Assembly: GCA_041664345.1 (NCBI GenBank)
Contig: JBAYKX010000019.1
Coordinates: 30,455 to 94,454, forward strand
Length of the DNA stretch: 64,000 nucleotides
Direction of reading: 5' to 3'
Source: GWE2-40-63 sp041664345
GTDB lineage: Bacteria; Bacteroidota; Bacteroidia; Bacteroidales; SZUA-534
This document shows, piece by piece, positions 42,403 to 50,283 of this stretch (positions within the stretch are counted from its first letter, which is position 1; the number at the start of each line of letters is the position of its first letter). Both the position numbers and the translations under genes were made by a program. Under the pieces are notes generated by a model. It was given only the letters and a program-made list of their open reading frames with translations. It searched no databases and had not been told where the DNA came from.

Positions 42403-43059
42403 ATGCATGCACCCAAATACCTCCGAAAAATAGTACTGCTGTGGTTGGCGGGTTTTCCCTTGTTTTTAAATGCCCAACACGACCGTTTTATTGGAGGTGC
42501 CCTGTTTTCGCTGAACGGAATTGGCTTATTGGGCGAAACCGGCCCATTCTGGGATTCGCCCAAAACCAAAGAAGGCGCAGGGCACGGAGGTATTTCAGCC
42601 GGTTTGTTTGTGAAACGGGAATTTACTCAAAAAATATATGCTGCCTTTGAGTTGCGGTATTCTTCTAAAGGTAGCATTTACCAATACCAAAACCAATATG
42701 GGTCGCAGCAATTTGAATCGCTGTATCTCGATTATTTGGAGCTTCCTTTACTTTTTGGATATAAAATGAAGACCGAAAAAAGAACCTATTTTCTGGAAAC
42801 TGGGGTGGCGTTTGCCCGATTGATGGCTTCAAAAGTTGAATTCAATGAGGAGTTTTATCGTACCGGAACCCCTACTACCAGTGGGTTTAAAAAATCGGAT
42901 TTTATTTGGATTGGCAGTGTGAAATTTAGTCCGGTTAAAAAGTGGAAAGAGCATTTTTTGATGGGAGTGAGTGTTTCCACCTCCATAATACCCATTAACG
43001 AGTACTACAAAATTTACAATCTGGAGTATGGGTTGGAGTTCAATTATGCTTTTTATTAA
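42403..43059 (+). CDS. Outer-membrane beta-barrel protein (PorT-like)
   Basis: 218 residues. Signal peptide (MHAPKYLRKIVLLWLAGFPLFLNAQ) followed by alternating short amphipathic strands with aromatic girdles (GGISAGLFVKREFT, YAAFELRYSSKGSIYQYQ, YLDYLELPLLFGYKM, TYFLETGVAFARLMAS, YGLEFNYAFY at the end), the pattern of the small PF13568-type barrel family of Bacteroidota. The C-terminal residue is aromatic, as expected for BAM substrates. Function unknown. Confidence 0.78.
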   Translation: MHAPKYLRKIVLLWLAGFPLFLNAQHDRFIGGALFSLNGIGLLGETGPFWDSPKTKEGAGHGGISAGLFVKREFTQKIYAAFELRYSSKGSIYQYQNQYGSQQFESLYLDYLELPLLFGYKMKTEKRTYFLETGVAFARLMASKVEFNEEFYRTGTPTTSGFKKSDFIWIGSVKFSPVKKWKEHFLMGVSVSTSIIPINEYYKIYNLEYGLEFNYAFY

Positions 43060-43125
43060 GGTTTTCAACTTTAATTCAGATAATTATGAGAACTTTATCG
43101 AATAAACAATTACACCAAAATCGGA

Positions 43126-44748
43126 ATGAAAAATAGTTCTTTTGTCGGAAATGCCCATAGGTTCACCTTTGGTTTAATTTCATTAAAATTAACCGTTCTC
43201 TTTTTGCTAATGGTGATGTCGTTAAGGCCAACATTCGGTCAACCCTATTTTGATACGCACGTGGCTAACAGCTATGTGAAGCAAAACTCCTTTATTGGAG
43301 CCGTGCCCGATACTACAACGCCGCCGCTTTTTGTAAATAGTAAGGAAAGTTTGCCTCAGCCATATTGGAATACGAGGCCCGATGTTATTGCCTGTTATTG
43401 GAAGGCATGGGAACTGGCTTTTTCAAATCTCAATAAAGTGAATGCAACGAGTGGTTTTATATCCCCGTTTATTGATCCAGCTTTCAACGATCATATTTTT
43501 ATGTGGGACTGCAGTTTCATGACCATGTTTGGGAAATACGCAGTGCGGGTTTTTGACTTTCAGCATACCTTAAACAATTTTTATGGAAAACAGCACCCCG
43601 ACGGGTTTATTTGCCGCGAGATACGGGAAAGCGATGGCACTGACTGTTTTGAGCGGTTCGATGTTTCAAGTACCGGCCCCAATATTATGCCTTGGGCGGA
43701 ATGGGAGTATTTTCTGAACTTTAACGATACGGCAAGGTTGACAAAGATATTCCCCGTATTGTTAGCCTATTACAATTGGTATAAAACTTACCGTTCGTGG
43801 CCTGATGGCACTTATTTTTCGAGTGGATGGGGCTGTGGAATGGATAACCAACCCAGGATTCCGGAGCCTTACAATGCTGCATGGAGTCATGGGTTTATGT
43901 CGTGGATTGACATTTCATTGCAGGAAGTGTATGCGGGAACTGTTTTAATACAGATGGCCGACAAACTGAACCGAAAATCCGATGTTGTGGAATTAGAAAA
44001 GGAAATTACCCAAATGAATGAATTCATAAATACCTACATGTGGGATGAAAGAGAAGGGTATTATTTTGACCGTTTGCAAAATGGAAAATTATCCAATGTA
44101 AAAAGCATTGCCTCATATTGGTCGCTGTTAGCTGGGGTTTTACCTAAAAACAGAACCAATCGTTTTATTAAACATCTGGAAGATACTTCAGAGTTTGCCC
44201 GGTTGCACCGAGTACCAACACTTTCTGCGGATCATCCTGATTTTGATCCAAATGGAGGTTACTGGAAAGGTTCTATTTGGGCTCCAACTAACTATATGGT
44301 ATTGCGAGGCCTTTCCAACTACGGATTCGATTCGTTGGCATACCAAATAGCTTCAAACCACCTCAATAATGTAGTTTCGGTATATAACCAAACTAACGAC
44401 CTGCGGGAAAATTATGCTCCCGACAAGGTTCAGGGAAACGACGGAAAAAACTTTTTGGGTTGGACAGGTCTTGTGCCCATCACCGATTTGTTTGAATACA
44501 TTTTTGGTATCCGGCCCAATGTGCCCGAAAATATCCTTTTGTTGGATGTTCGGTTGACCGATGAATACGGGGTAAAGCAGTATCCGTATGGCAAGTTGGG
44601 ATTATTGGATATACAAATTAAAAAAAGAAAATCGGTTGCTGAAAAACCAACAGGAATTATCATTACCAATGTACCTTTAAAAGTATTGATGAAATGGAGT
44701 GGAGGTGAATTAACTAAAGAAATTCCTGCTGGCAAATCGAAACTCTAG
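43126..44748 (+). CDS. Exported trehalase / GH63-like (alpha/alpha)6 glycosidase
   Basis: 540 residues. Signal segment (~20-38, LKLTVLFLLMVMSLRPTFG) and one (alpha/alpha)6 barrel of the MGH1-like/trehalase clan. Clan features are YWNTRPDVIACYWKAWELA, HIFMWDCSFMTMFGKYA, GFICREIRESDGTD, the acidic DGTYFSSGWGCGMDN, YNAAWSHGFMSWIDISLQ, and GGYWKGSIWAPTNYMVLRGL. The acidic residues in the WDCS and GMDN segments are candidate catalytic groups. Substrate could be an alpha-glucoside, a mannosyl-glycan or trehalose. It faces the GH13 gene convergently, but the two are separately transcribed. Confidence 0.8.
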   Translation: MKNSSFVGNAHRFTFGLISLKLTVLFLLMVMSLRPTFGQPYFDTHVANSYVKQNSFIGAVPDTTTPPLFVNSKESLPQPYWNTRPDVIACYWKAWELAFSNLNKVNATSGFISPFIDPAFNDHIFMWDCSFMTMFGKYAVRVFDFQHTLNNFYGKQHPDGFICREIRESDGTDCFERFDVSSTGPNIMPWAEWEYFLNFNDTARLTKIFPVLLAYYNWYKTYRSWPDGTYFSSGWGCGMDNQPRIPEPYNAAWSHGFMSWIDISLQEVYAGTVLIQMADKLNRKSDVVELEKEITQMNEFINTYMWDEREGYYFDRLQNGKLSNVKSIASYWSLLAGVLPKNRTNRFIKHLEDTSEFARLHRVPTLSADHPDFDPNGGYWKGSIWAPTNYMVLRGLSNYGFDSLAYQIASNHLNNVVSVYNQTNDLRENYAPDKVQGNDGKNFLGWTGLVPITDLFEYIFGIRPNVPENILLLDVRLTDEYGVKQYPYGKLGLLDIQIKKRKSVAEKPTGIIITNVPLKVLMKWSGGELTKEIPAGKSKL

Positions 44749-44804
44749 CTCAAAAAAAGGCTATCTTAAAATGTCTTTATTATTAAAACCGCCTTTTATA
44801 TTAG

Positions 44805-46433
44805 TTACTTAATAAGTATTTTATGATATTCTTGTTTCCCGTCTGAATTAATCTGAATCAAGTATATTCCTTTCATTAATCTACTTAAATCAAGCATTGA
44901 TTCTGATTCCGGCAATGCGTCTTCATAGCAATTACGGCCTTGAACATCAAATATTTTTACCGTGGAATAACTACCTCTTTTAGGTAAATGAACCGTAACC
45001 ATGCCTTTTGTGGCAGGATTCGGATATATACTGGTGGTTGTTGAAGACGATTTCCCGGATTGGGGAATCGAAATGGGAATCACTTTTGAGAGTACCTTGT
45101 ATTCATAAAACGAAAGGGAAATGGAATTGCCAAGAGTTATATAGGTATTATTAATTTCATCATACATAGTGGTATTCGCAATACCCAAAGGTAGGGTAAA
45201 GGTTTTGGGTGCATTCCTGAGATTGGAAAGCACAAATATTTGTTCCGTTTCGAATTCCTTTTTAAAGGCACAAACATCGGTATTGGAATAGGTAACCAGA
45301 GAACCCCGACGTATGGCATTGCTGTTGTTGTGGATAGTAATGATTTTGGTCATTTCGGGAGTTATGGTAACATCCTGAGTCCAGTTAATTACCGATGAAG
45401 TAAATGGAAAAGGCATTGCAACGGTATTCCCTACCTCCATGCCATTGTAAATAAAAGGCACACTTTTCATGTACGATGCCAAAACAAATGCAGCCAATGT
45501 ACCTTTCTTTCCTTTGAAAATGGTATAAGGCGAACCGTCGCTTCCATAAATATCGTGATTGGACAAGTATCGGGCGACCCTTTGATTGGCCGATGCATAG
45601 GAATACTCCGATGTGTTTGAATTATTAATTAGTGTAGCCGGCGAATTATTCTTGTAAATGGGAAGAATGCTGTTGTAGTAGAAATTGAATCCAAAATTAA
45701 AATCAAAACCGGCTGTATAATTGGCTGTGCGATCGCCTTCAGCTAACAGCAATAGTTTATGCGAAGTAATTCCCCGCAACGAAGTAATGGCTTGCTGCCA
45801 GAAATCTATGGGTGGGTTGTTGGCAAAATCGCAACGGAATCCGTCGATATTGGCTGTGAACACCCAGTAACGCATGGCATCAATCATTGCAGCCCGCATT
45901 GATGTATCGGAGAAATTTAAAGCAGCCACATCGGAATAGGTACTAAATTGTTTAATATTTCCGCTGGCATCCTGAACGTACCAGTCCTTGTGAGCAGTTA
46001 TCCATGGATGATCCCACGAAGTTTGATTGGCTACCCAGTCAATCATTACAGCCATTCCTTTTTCGTGAGCTTTATCAACCAGATTTCGTAAATCGGTGAG
46101 GGTACCAAATTCAGAACCCACGGCCTTTAAATCTTTGATGCAATAGGGAGAATTAAACGCATTCTTGTTACCTACCGGGTAAAAAGGCATTAAATAAATT
46201 ACATTAACCCCCAACGCTTTAATATTATCCAACCGGTTAATTACCCCCTGAAAATTCCGGGTGGAGCTGAAGCAACGCATGTTTACCTGATATATTACTG
46301 CATCGGGGGCATCAGGTACTCCTGAATAAGGTGTTCCATATTGGTCAGGATCTTGTGCATTAGTGATTAAGCTAACTAGTAAAGCGCAAATAATCAATGC
46401 GTTTACCTTGAAATATTGTTTGAAAGTATTCAT
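44805..46433 (-). CDS. Secreted GH13 alpha-amylase-family enzyme with T9SS sorting domain
   Basis: 542 residues. Signal peptide (ends near ISLITNAQ), GH13 barrel (~40-400) with conserved regions VMIDWVANQTSWDHPW (region I), DGFRCDFANN (nucleophile Asp, region II), LLLAEGDRT (general acid Glu, region III) and RYLSNHDIYG (transition-state Asp, region IV). A short beta domain C follows, then the type IX sorting domain (SIYPNPATKGMVTVHL...LMKGIYLIQINSDG...KILIK). It acts on alpha-1,4-glucans outside the cell. Confidence 0.9.
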   Translation of the reverse strand: MNTFKQYFKVNALIICALLVSLITNAQDPDQYGTPYSGVPDAPDAVIYQVNMRCFSSTRNFQGVINRLDNIKALGVNVIYLMPFYPVGNKNAFNSPYCIKDLKAVGSEFGTLTDLRNLVDKAHEKGMAVMIDWVANQTSWDHPWITAHKDWYVQDASGNIKQFSTYSDVAALNFSDTSMRAAMIDAMRYWVFTANIDGFRCDFANNPPIDFWQQAITSLRGITSHKLLLLAEGDRTANYTAGFDFNFGFNFYYNSILPIYKNNSPATLINNSNTSEYSYASANQRVARYLSNHDIYGSDGSPYTIFKGKKGTLAAFVLASYMKSVPFIYNGMEVGNTVAMPFPFTSSVINWTQDVTITPEMTKIITIHNNSNAIRRGSLVTYSNTDVCAFKKEFETEQIFVLSNLRNAPKTFTLPLGIANTTMYDEINNTYITLGNSISLSFYEYKVLSKVIPISIPQSGKSSSTTTSIYPNPATKGMVTVHLPKRGSYSTVKIFDVQGRNCYEDALPESESMLDLSRLMKGIYLIQINSDGKQEYHKILIK

Positions 46434-46638
46434 AGTGATTTTTTTCTATGGTATAAAGCTAATGAAATTGTTTTTTGCTCTGGTGATAGGAAGATCTTTA
46501 TTCGTGAATTTCTTTAAATTAGTAGTGAAACATCATCTATAACCTACTATTTTGAGTCATTAGGTATCCGTTTATGAGAATAGTGTAAGTTTTATCCCGA
46601 ATCAACTATTGTTAAAGTTATTGTATTGAAAAGAAAAT

Positions 46639-46646
46639 TAAATTTG
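46639..46646 (+). promoter_or_regulatory. Promoter -7 element TAAATTTG for the DUF1801 gene
   Basis: TAAATTTG with a ~14-nt leader to 46666. Confidence 0.48.
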
Positions 46647-46665
46647 CATTTTAAACCTATGACAA

Positions 46666-47040
46666 ATGGAAAACTCATACAGAAACGTAAATGAATATAT
46701 TTTTAGTTTTCCCAGAAATATTCAGGAACTTTTGGAACAAATCAGGCATACTATTAAGCTAGTAGCCACCGAGGCAGAAGAATCAATAGCCTATGGTATG
46801 CCTGCCTACAAATTAAACGGAAAACCATTAGTTTATTTTGCAGCTTTTAAAAACCACATTGGCTTTTATGCCACACCCACCGGACATTTAGAATTTGCAA
46901 AGGAACTTTCGGATTATAAGCAAGGTAAAGGTTCTGTTCAGTTTCCTCTCGATAAACCCCTGCCGCTTGACTTAATATCCAGAATTGTTGCTTTTCGGGC
47001 TAAGGAAAATAAGGAACTGGTAAAATCAAAAAAGAAGTAA
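46666..47040 (+). CDS. DUF1801 domain protein (YdhG-like)
   Basis: 124 residues, one DUF1801 domain: VNEYIFSFPRNIQELLEQIR, AEESIAYGMPAYKLNGKPLVYFAAFKNHIGFYATP and GKGSVQFPLDKPLPLDLISRIV. The fold is shared with frataxin-like YdhG; an iron-chaperone role was proposed for Bacillus YdhG but is not general. The C terminus is a lysine tail. Monocistronic. Confidence 0.88.
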   Translation: MENSYRNVNEYIFSFPRNIQELLEQIRHTIKLVATEAEESIAYGMPAYKLNGKPLVYFAAFKNHIGFYATPTGHLEFAKELSDYKQGKGSVQFPLDKPLPLDLISRIVAFRAKENKELVKSKKK

Positions 47041-47140
47041 CTTTTTCGCAAATAGTAAATTTATGGTTATTCGACATTATTAGTGGAAAGTTTCAATAAA
47101 AATAATTTTGTACGAAAATATTTTGTTTAACAAAAAACTT

Positions 47141-47258
47141 ATCCCTCCCAACCTCCCTTTAATAAGGGAGGAGTAGTGTCGAGTAACCATGAAAGACTTC
47201 TGTTCCAATTAAACACAAATCTGCTCCCTCCTTTAACCAAAGGAGGGTTGGGGAGGAT
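47141..47258. repeat. 118-bp inverted-repeat element with GGGAGG-rich arms
   Basis: Left arm 47141-47176 and right arm 47221-47258 are diverged inverted copies of one ~36-nt sequence (ATCC-CTCCC-AACC-TCC...). Each arm is itself a small hairpin (CCTCCCTT/AAGGGAGG at 47152-47171). It fills most of the gap between DUF1801 and GyrI-like genes and is strikingly purine/pyrimidine-skewed compared with its surroundings. Confidence 0.72.
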
Positions 47259-47354
47259 ACATTTTTAATTATTAAAAGCCGTTTCCACATATTTTGTCGA
47301 ATAACCAAACATATATAGCCATTGATTTTTAGTAACTCAAACGCTTTTGAATAG

Positions 47355-47852
47355 ATGAAACCTAGAATTGAACAATTAACAGAAAAGAAATTGGTGGGAA
47401 TGCATTTAACCATGACTAATTCCAATAATCGGACTGTGGATCTGTGGCGTAGTTTTATGCCCCGGCGGCGTGAAATTGTGAACAAGCTTACAACAGATCT
47501 GTTTTCAATGCAGGTGTACAGCTCATCGTTTGATTTTAACCACTTTGATTTGGTATCGGAATTTGAAAAATGGGCCGCTGTTGAAGTGTCCAATTTTAAC
47601 AATATTCCCAATGAAATGAACTCATTTACATTACCTGGAGGGCTTTATGCGGTATTTATTCACAAAGGAGCTGCCAGCGCTGGTACTAAATCATTCCAAT
47701 ATATTTTTGGAACCTGGCTTCCAAGCTCTGAATACATACTTGACCAACGGCCCCATTTTGAAATCTTGGGCGAGAAATATAAAAATGAAGATCCCAGTTC
47801 AGAAGAGGAAATATGGATTCCGATTAAAAAGAAATTAGAAAGTGGAAATTAG
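47355..47852 (+). CDS. GyrI-like / AraC effector-binding domain protein
   Basis: 165 residues, a single GyrI-like SOUL/effector-binding fold: KPRIEQLTEKKLVGMHLTM, AAVEVSNFNNIPNEMNSFTLPGGLYAVFIHKG, FQYIFGTWLPSSEYILDQRPHFEILGEKY and EEEIWIPIKKK. Such stand-alone domains bind small ligands or interact with other proteins (GyrI binds gyrase). No DNA-binding domain. Confidence 0.87.
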   Translation: MKPRIEQLTEKKLVGMHLTMTNSNNRTVDLWRSFMPRRREIVNKLTTDLFSMQVYSSSFDFNHFDLVSEFEKWAAVEVSNFNNIPNEMNSFTLPGGLYAVFIHKGAASAGTKSFQYIFGTWLPSSEYILDQRPHFEILGEKYKNEDPSSEEEIWIPIKKKLESGN

Positions 47853-47995
47853 AGATTAGAAATTATTGTCGTTTGGTTAATTCCGACTCCAGATAACTAG
47901 CGAGATTTGGCAAATCAGAAATCCATATAATATCCAAACCCAGCCACACAGAACAAAATGGGATTTTCACTTGTTATTTAGAATAATTTTAAATA

Positions 47996-48100
47996 ATGAG
48001 CATGGCAAGAGTAAGTATCCATTTCAATTTTTCCCGAAATACCGAGGAAGCGTTCAATTTTTGGATGGTTAACCCAACTAAATCAAATAGTTCGGCTTAA
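47996..48100 (+). pseudogene. N-terminal remnant of a PhnB-like VOC protein
   Basis: Only 34 codons: the first ~22 (ARVSIHFNFSRNTEEAFNFW) match the start of PhnB/VOC-family proteins, which normally continue for ~140 residues. The frame then runs into unrelated sequence (NPTKSNSSA) and stops. A deletion or insertion removed the rest. Confidence 0.65.
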
Positions 48101-48152
48101 TGAAGCCTCCTATTGATTAATTTGGGTTTAATTGTAACGAATATTAAGCGTT

Positions 48153-48587
48153 ATGGAACCGAAAGAAAAAACTGAAATTACGGTGCAAACAACCATTAAT
48201 GCACCCGTTGAAACCGTCTGGAAGTGCTGGACCACACCGGACGATATTACCAAATGGAACTATGCTTCCGATGATTGGCATACTACTTGGGCTGAGAACG
48301 ATTTGCGGGTTGGTGGTAAATTCCTTTCCCGAATGGAAGCCAAAGACGGCAGCGAAGGTTTTGATTTTTGGGGGATTTATGATAAATTAATTACCCATGA
48401 ATTAATTGAATGTACAATGGGCGATGGTAGAAAATTAAGCATTGTTTTTTTACCCATTGGAAGTACTACACAAGTAATAGAAACCTTTGATGCTGAAGAT
48501 TTAAATTCCATTGAATTGCAGCGTTATGGTTGGCAATGCATATTAGACAATTTTAAAAAACATACCGAAACGCAAACAAAGCAATAA
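48153..48587 (+). CDS. SRPBCC / AHSA1-domain protein
   Basis: 144 residues of the START-like AHSA1 fold: TVQTTINAPVETVWKCWTTP, ITKWNYASDDWHTTWAENDLRVGGKFLSRMEAKDG, GFDFWGIYDKL, and TQVIETFDAEDLNSIELQRYGWQCILDNFKKH. Members bind hydrophobic ligands; many are of unknown role. It is flanked by decayed pieces of VOC genes, with which SRPBCC genes are often clustered. Confidence 0.87.
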   Translation: MEPKEKTEITVQTTINAPVETVWKCWTTPDDITKWNYASDDWHTTWAENDLRVGGKFLSRMEAKDGSEGFDFWGIYDKLITHELIECTMGDGRKLSIVFLPIGSTTQVIETFDAEDLNSIELQRYGWQCILDNFKKHTETQTKQ

Positions 48588-48591
48588 ACGA

Positions 48592-48707
48592 AACACTGTT
48601 CCATCCAATCTTCCGGAATTATTGAGCGACCCCCAACGGATTGGCCAGGTGGTCCATGTATTTCTCCAGATGATAAATTCAATATCGAAAAATTAAGACA
48701 GACTTAG
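48592..48707 (+). pseudogene. C-terminal remnant of a PhnB-like VOC protein (frameshifted)
   Basis: No start codon. The frame gives TVPSNLPELLSDPQR and VVHVFLQM, matching the end of PhnB/VOC proteins (usual pattern WQ-x-VP...LPELLSDPD...V...LQM). A -1 shift at ~48672 then restores DKFNIEKLRQT and a stop. It is therefore a dead fragment, and may belong to a second VOC gene rather than to the fragment at 47996. Confidence 0.62.
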
Positions 48708-48808
48708 ACCAGTTTAATCGCTGATTTCAGTTAAATCCCCCTTATTTTTTATTGTTATGCTAGTTGTAATTAATTGCATCTAAACTATATTATGTTCAAA
48801 ATATATTT

Positions 48809-48816
48809 TAGTTTTG
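48809..48816 (+). promoter_or_regulatory. Promoter -7 element TAGTTTTG
   Basis: TAGTTTTG with a ~12-nt leader to the propeller gene at 48835. Confidence 0.42.
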
Positions 48817-48834
48817 ATGTATAATTAATTCAAT

Positions 48835-50175
48835 ATGAAAAAGAAATCATTAAAGATCAGTTTAATCGTTGTGGCAATTTTGTTAATTATTGTTGCCATT
48901 TTCGGATATTTATTATGGAACTTTACTCAAGGGAGTGAAACCATTTCCGGCAAGAGGCAAACCATTCCCCAAAGTTCGATATTATTGGATTCAATAAATC
49001 AGGGAACCTCTGATTGGCCTAGTTGGCAAGGATCCAATTTTGACAAGAAAAGTACTTTTATTGGAATAAGAAAAGACTGGACCCAAGGTTTGGTCAAATT
49101 GTGGGAAGCAAGTTTTTTATGTCAGGACGATCAGACTGCAACCTGGTCGGCTCCAGTAATTCAGGGAAATTTGCTTATCGTTCCGGGTCGTGACGAAAAG
49201 AACGACCTTGTGTTTTGCTTAAATAGTGGAACAGGGGAGCTTATTTGGAAAGGCTCCTATCTGGCCGAAACCAACACCAACCATGGACCCGGTTCCCGAG
49301 CCACCCCTTTCATTGATGACGATAGGGTTTATACTTTTGGCCGTGGCGGTGATTTGGTATGCTGGAACCTGAAAGATGGAAAAATAATATGGCATCAGAA
49401 AACAGCTGAATTGGGCGGTGTTGAACCCGACTGGGGATATTCATCATCGCCACTTGTTTTCGGGAATAAAGTGATTATTCAGATGGGAGGAGCAGCACTG
49501 GCCGTGGCTTTTGATAAATTTACCGGCGACGTTCTATGGAAATCAGGTATTGGATTTGGAGGGTATGCACCAGCAACCGTCCATAAAGCCGATTCAAGCA
49601 TCCTGTTTTTTTCCGGCGAAGCTATATCGGGGTTAAATCCCGAATCTGGTTCCATCATCTGGACCTTACCCTGGTTGGTCGATTATAAGGTAAATGCATC
49701 GATACCGGTTTCAGAGGGGAATGTTGTTTTTGTTACTTCCGGTTATCGCAAAGGCTGCATGACGATAAAAATTGAGAATAATAAAGCGTCTGTATTGTGG
49801 GAAAGCAGAGCCATCGAAGGTCAGCATTCCGATCCAGTTATTGTTGACGGGTATGTTTATGGATATTCAGGAGAAAGCAGCCGCAATAATGGCCATCTGG
49901 TTTGCTTGCGCCTTTCCGATGGTAAGGAAATGTGGCGTAGTACTGAAGTTGGCACCGGCACCTTTGCTTATGCCGATGGCCATTTGATTTGTTTTGATAT
50001 TAAAGGCAATTTGTACTTAGTGGAAGTCAACCCCAATAAGTTTGTTAAAAAGGGCGAAATTAGCCATGCCATGCCATCGGTAAAAAACCCAGCATGGACT
50101 GCTCCCATTATAGCTAACGGCAAATTATATTTGCGTTATTTGCAAAATATTATATGTTACCAAATTGAGGGTTAA
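48835..50175 (+). CDS. PQQ-like beta-propeller membrane-anchored protein
   Basis: 446 residues. One N-terminal transmembrane anchor (LKISLIVVAILLIIVAIFGYLLW), then an outer-wall-binding-like (PQQ-type) propeller of about seven to eight blades with repeated GxxxW motifs: NSGTGELIWKGSYL, NLKDGKIIWHQKTA, DKFTGDVLWKSGIG, NPESGSIIWTLPWL, NKASVLWESRA, RLSDGKEMWRST. PQQ-enzyme residues are not evident, so it is probably a binding scaffold facing the periplasm rather than a dehydrogenase. Confidence 0.84.
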   Translation: MKKKSLKISLIVVAILLIIVAIFGYLLWNFTQGSETISGKRQTIPQSSILLDSINQGTSDWPSWQGSNFDKKSTFIGIRKDWTQGLVKLWEASFLCQDDQTATWSAPVIQGNLLIVPGRDEKNDLVFCLNSGTGELIWKGSYLAETNTNHGPGSRATPFIDDDRVYTFGRGGDLVCWNLKDGKIIWHQKTAELGGVEPDWGYSSSPLVFGNKVIIQMGGAALAVAFDKFTGDVLWKSGIGFGGYAPATVHKADSSILFFSGEAISGLNPESGSIIWTLPWLVDYKVNASIPVSEGNVVFVTSGYRKGCMTIKIENNKASVLWESRAIEGQHSDPVIVDGYVYGYSGESSRNNGHLVCLRLSDGKEMWRSTEVGTGTFAYADGHLICFDIKGNLYLVEVNPNKFVKKGEISHAMPSVKNPAWTAPIIANGKLYLRYLQNIICYQIEG

Positions 50176-50283
50176 TTGTATCCCTCCAACAGCAATGGTT
50201 AATTATGTTTTCCACAGTTGCATAATTCATTGAATTATATTACTTTGGTATGTGTTAAGGTTAATATCTAAATAATATTGATT

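Noticed and set aside
44753..44800. Possible terminator AAAAGGC...GCCTTTT after the trehalase-like gene
   Set aside because: Loop over 30 nt and a weak stem; could be chance.
47159..47611. A 150-codon minus-strand frame
   Set aside because: Lies antisense to the GyrI-like gene and runs into the inverted-repeat element; no domain character.
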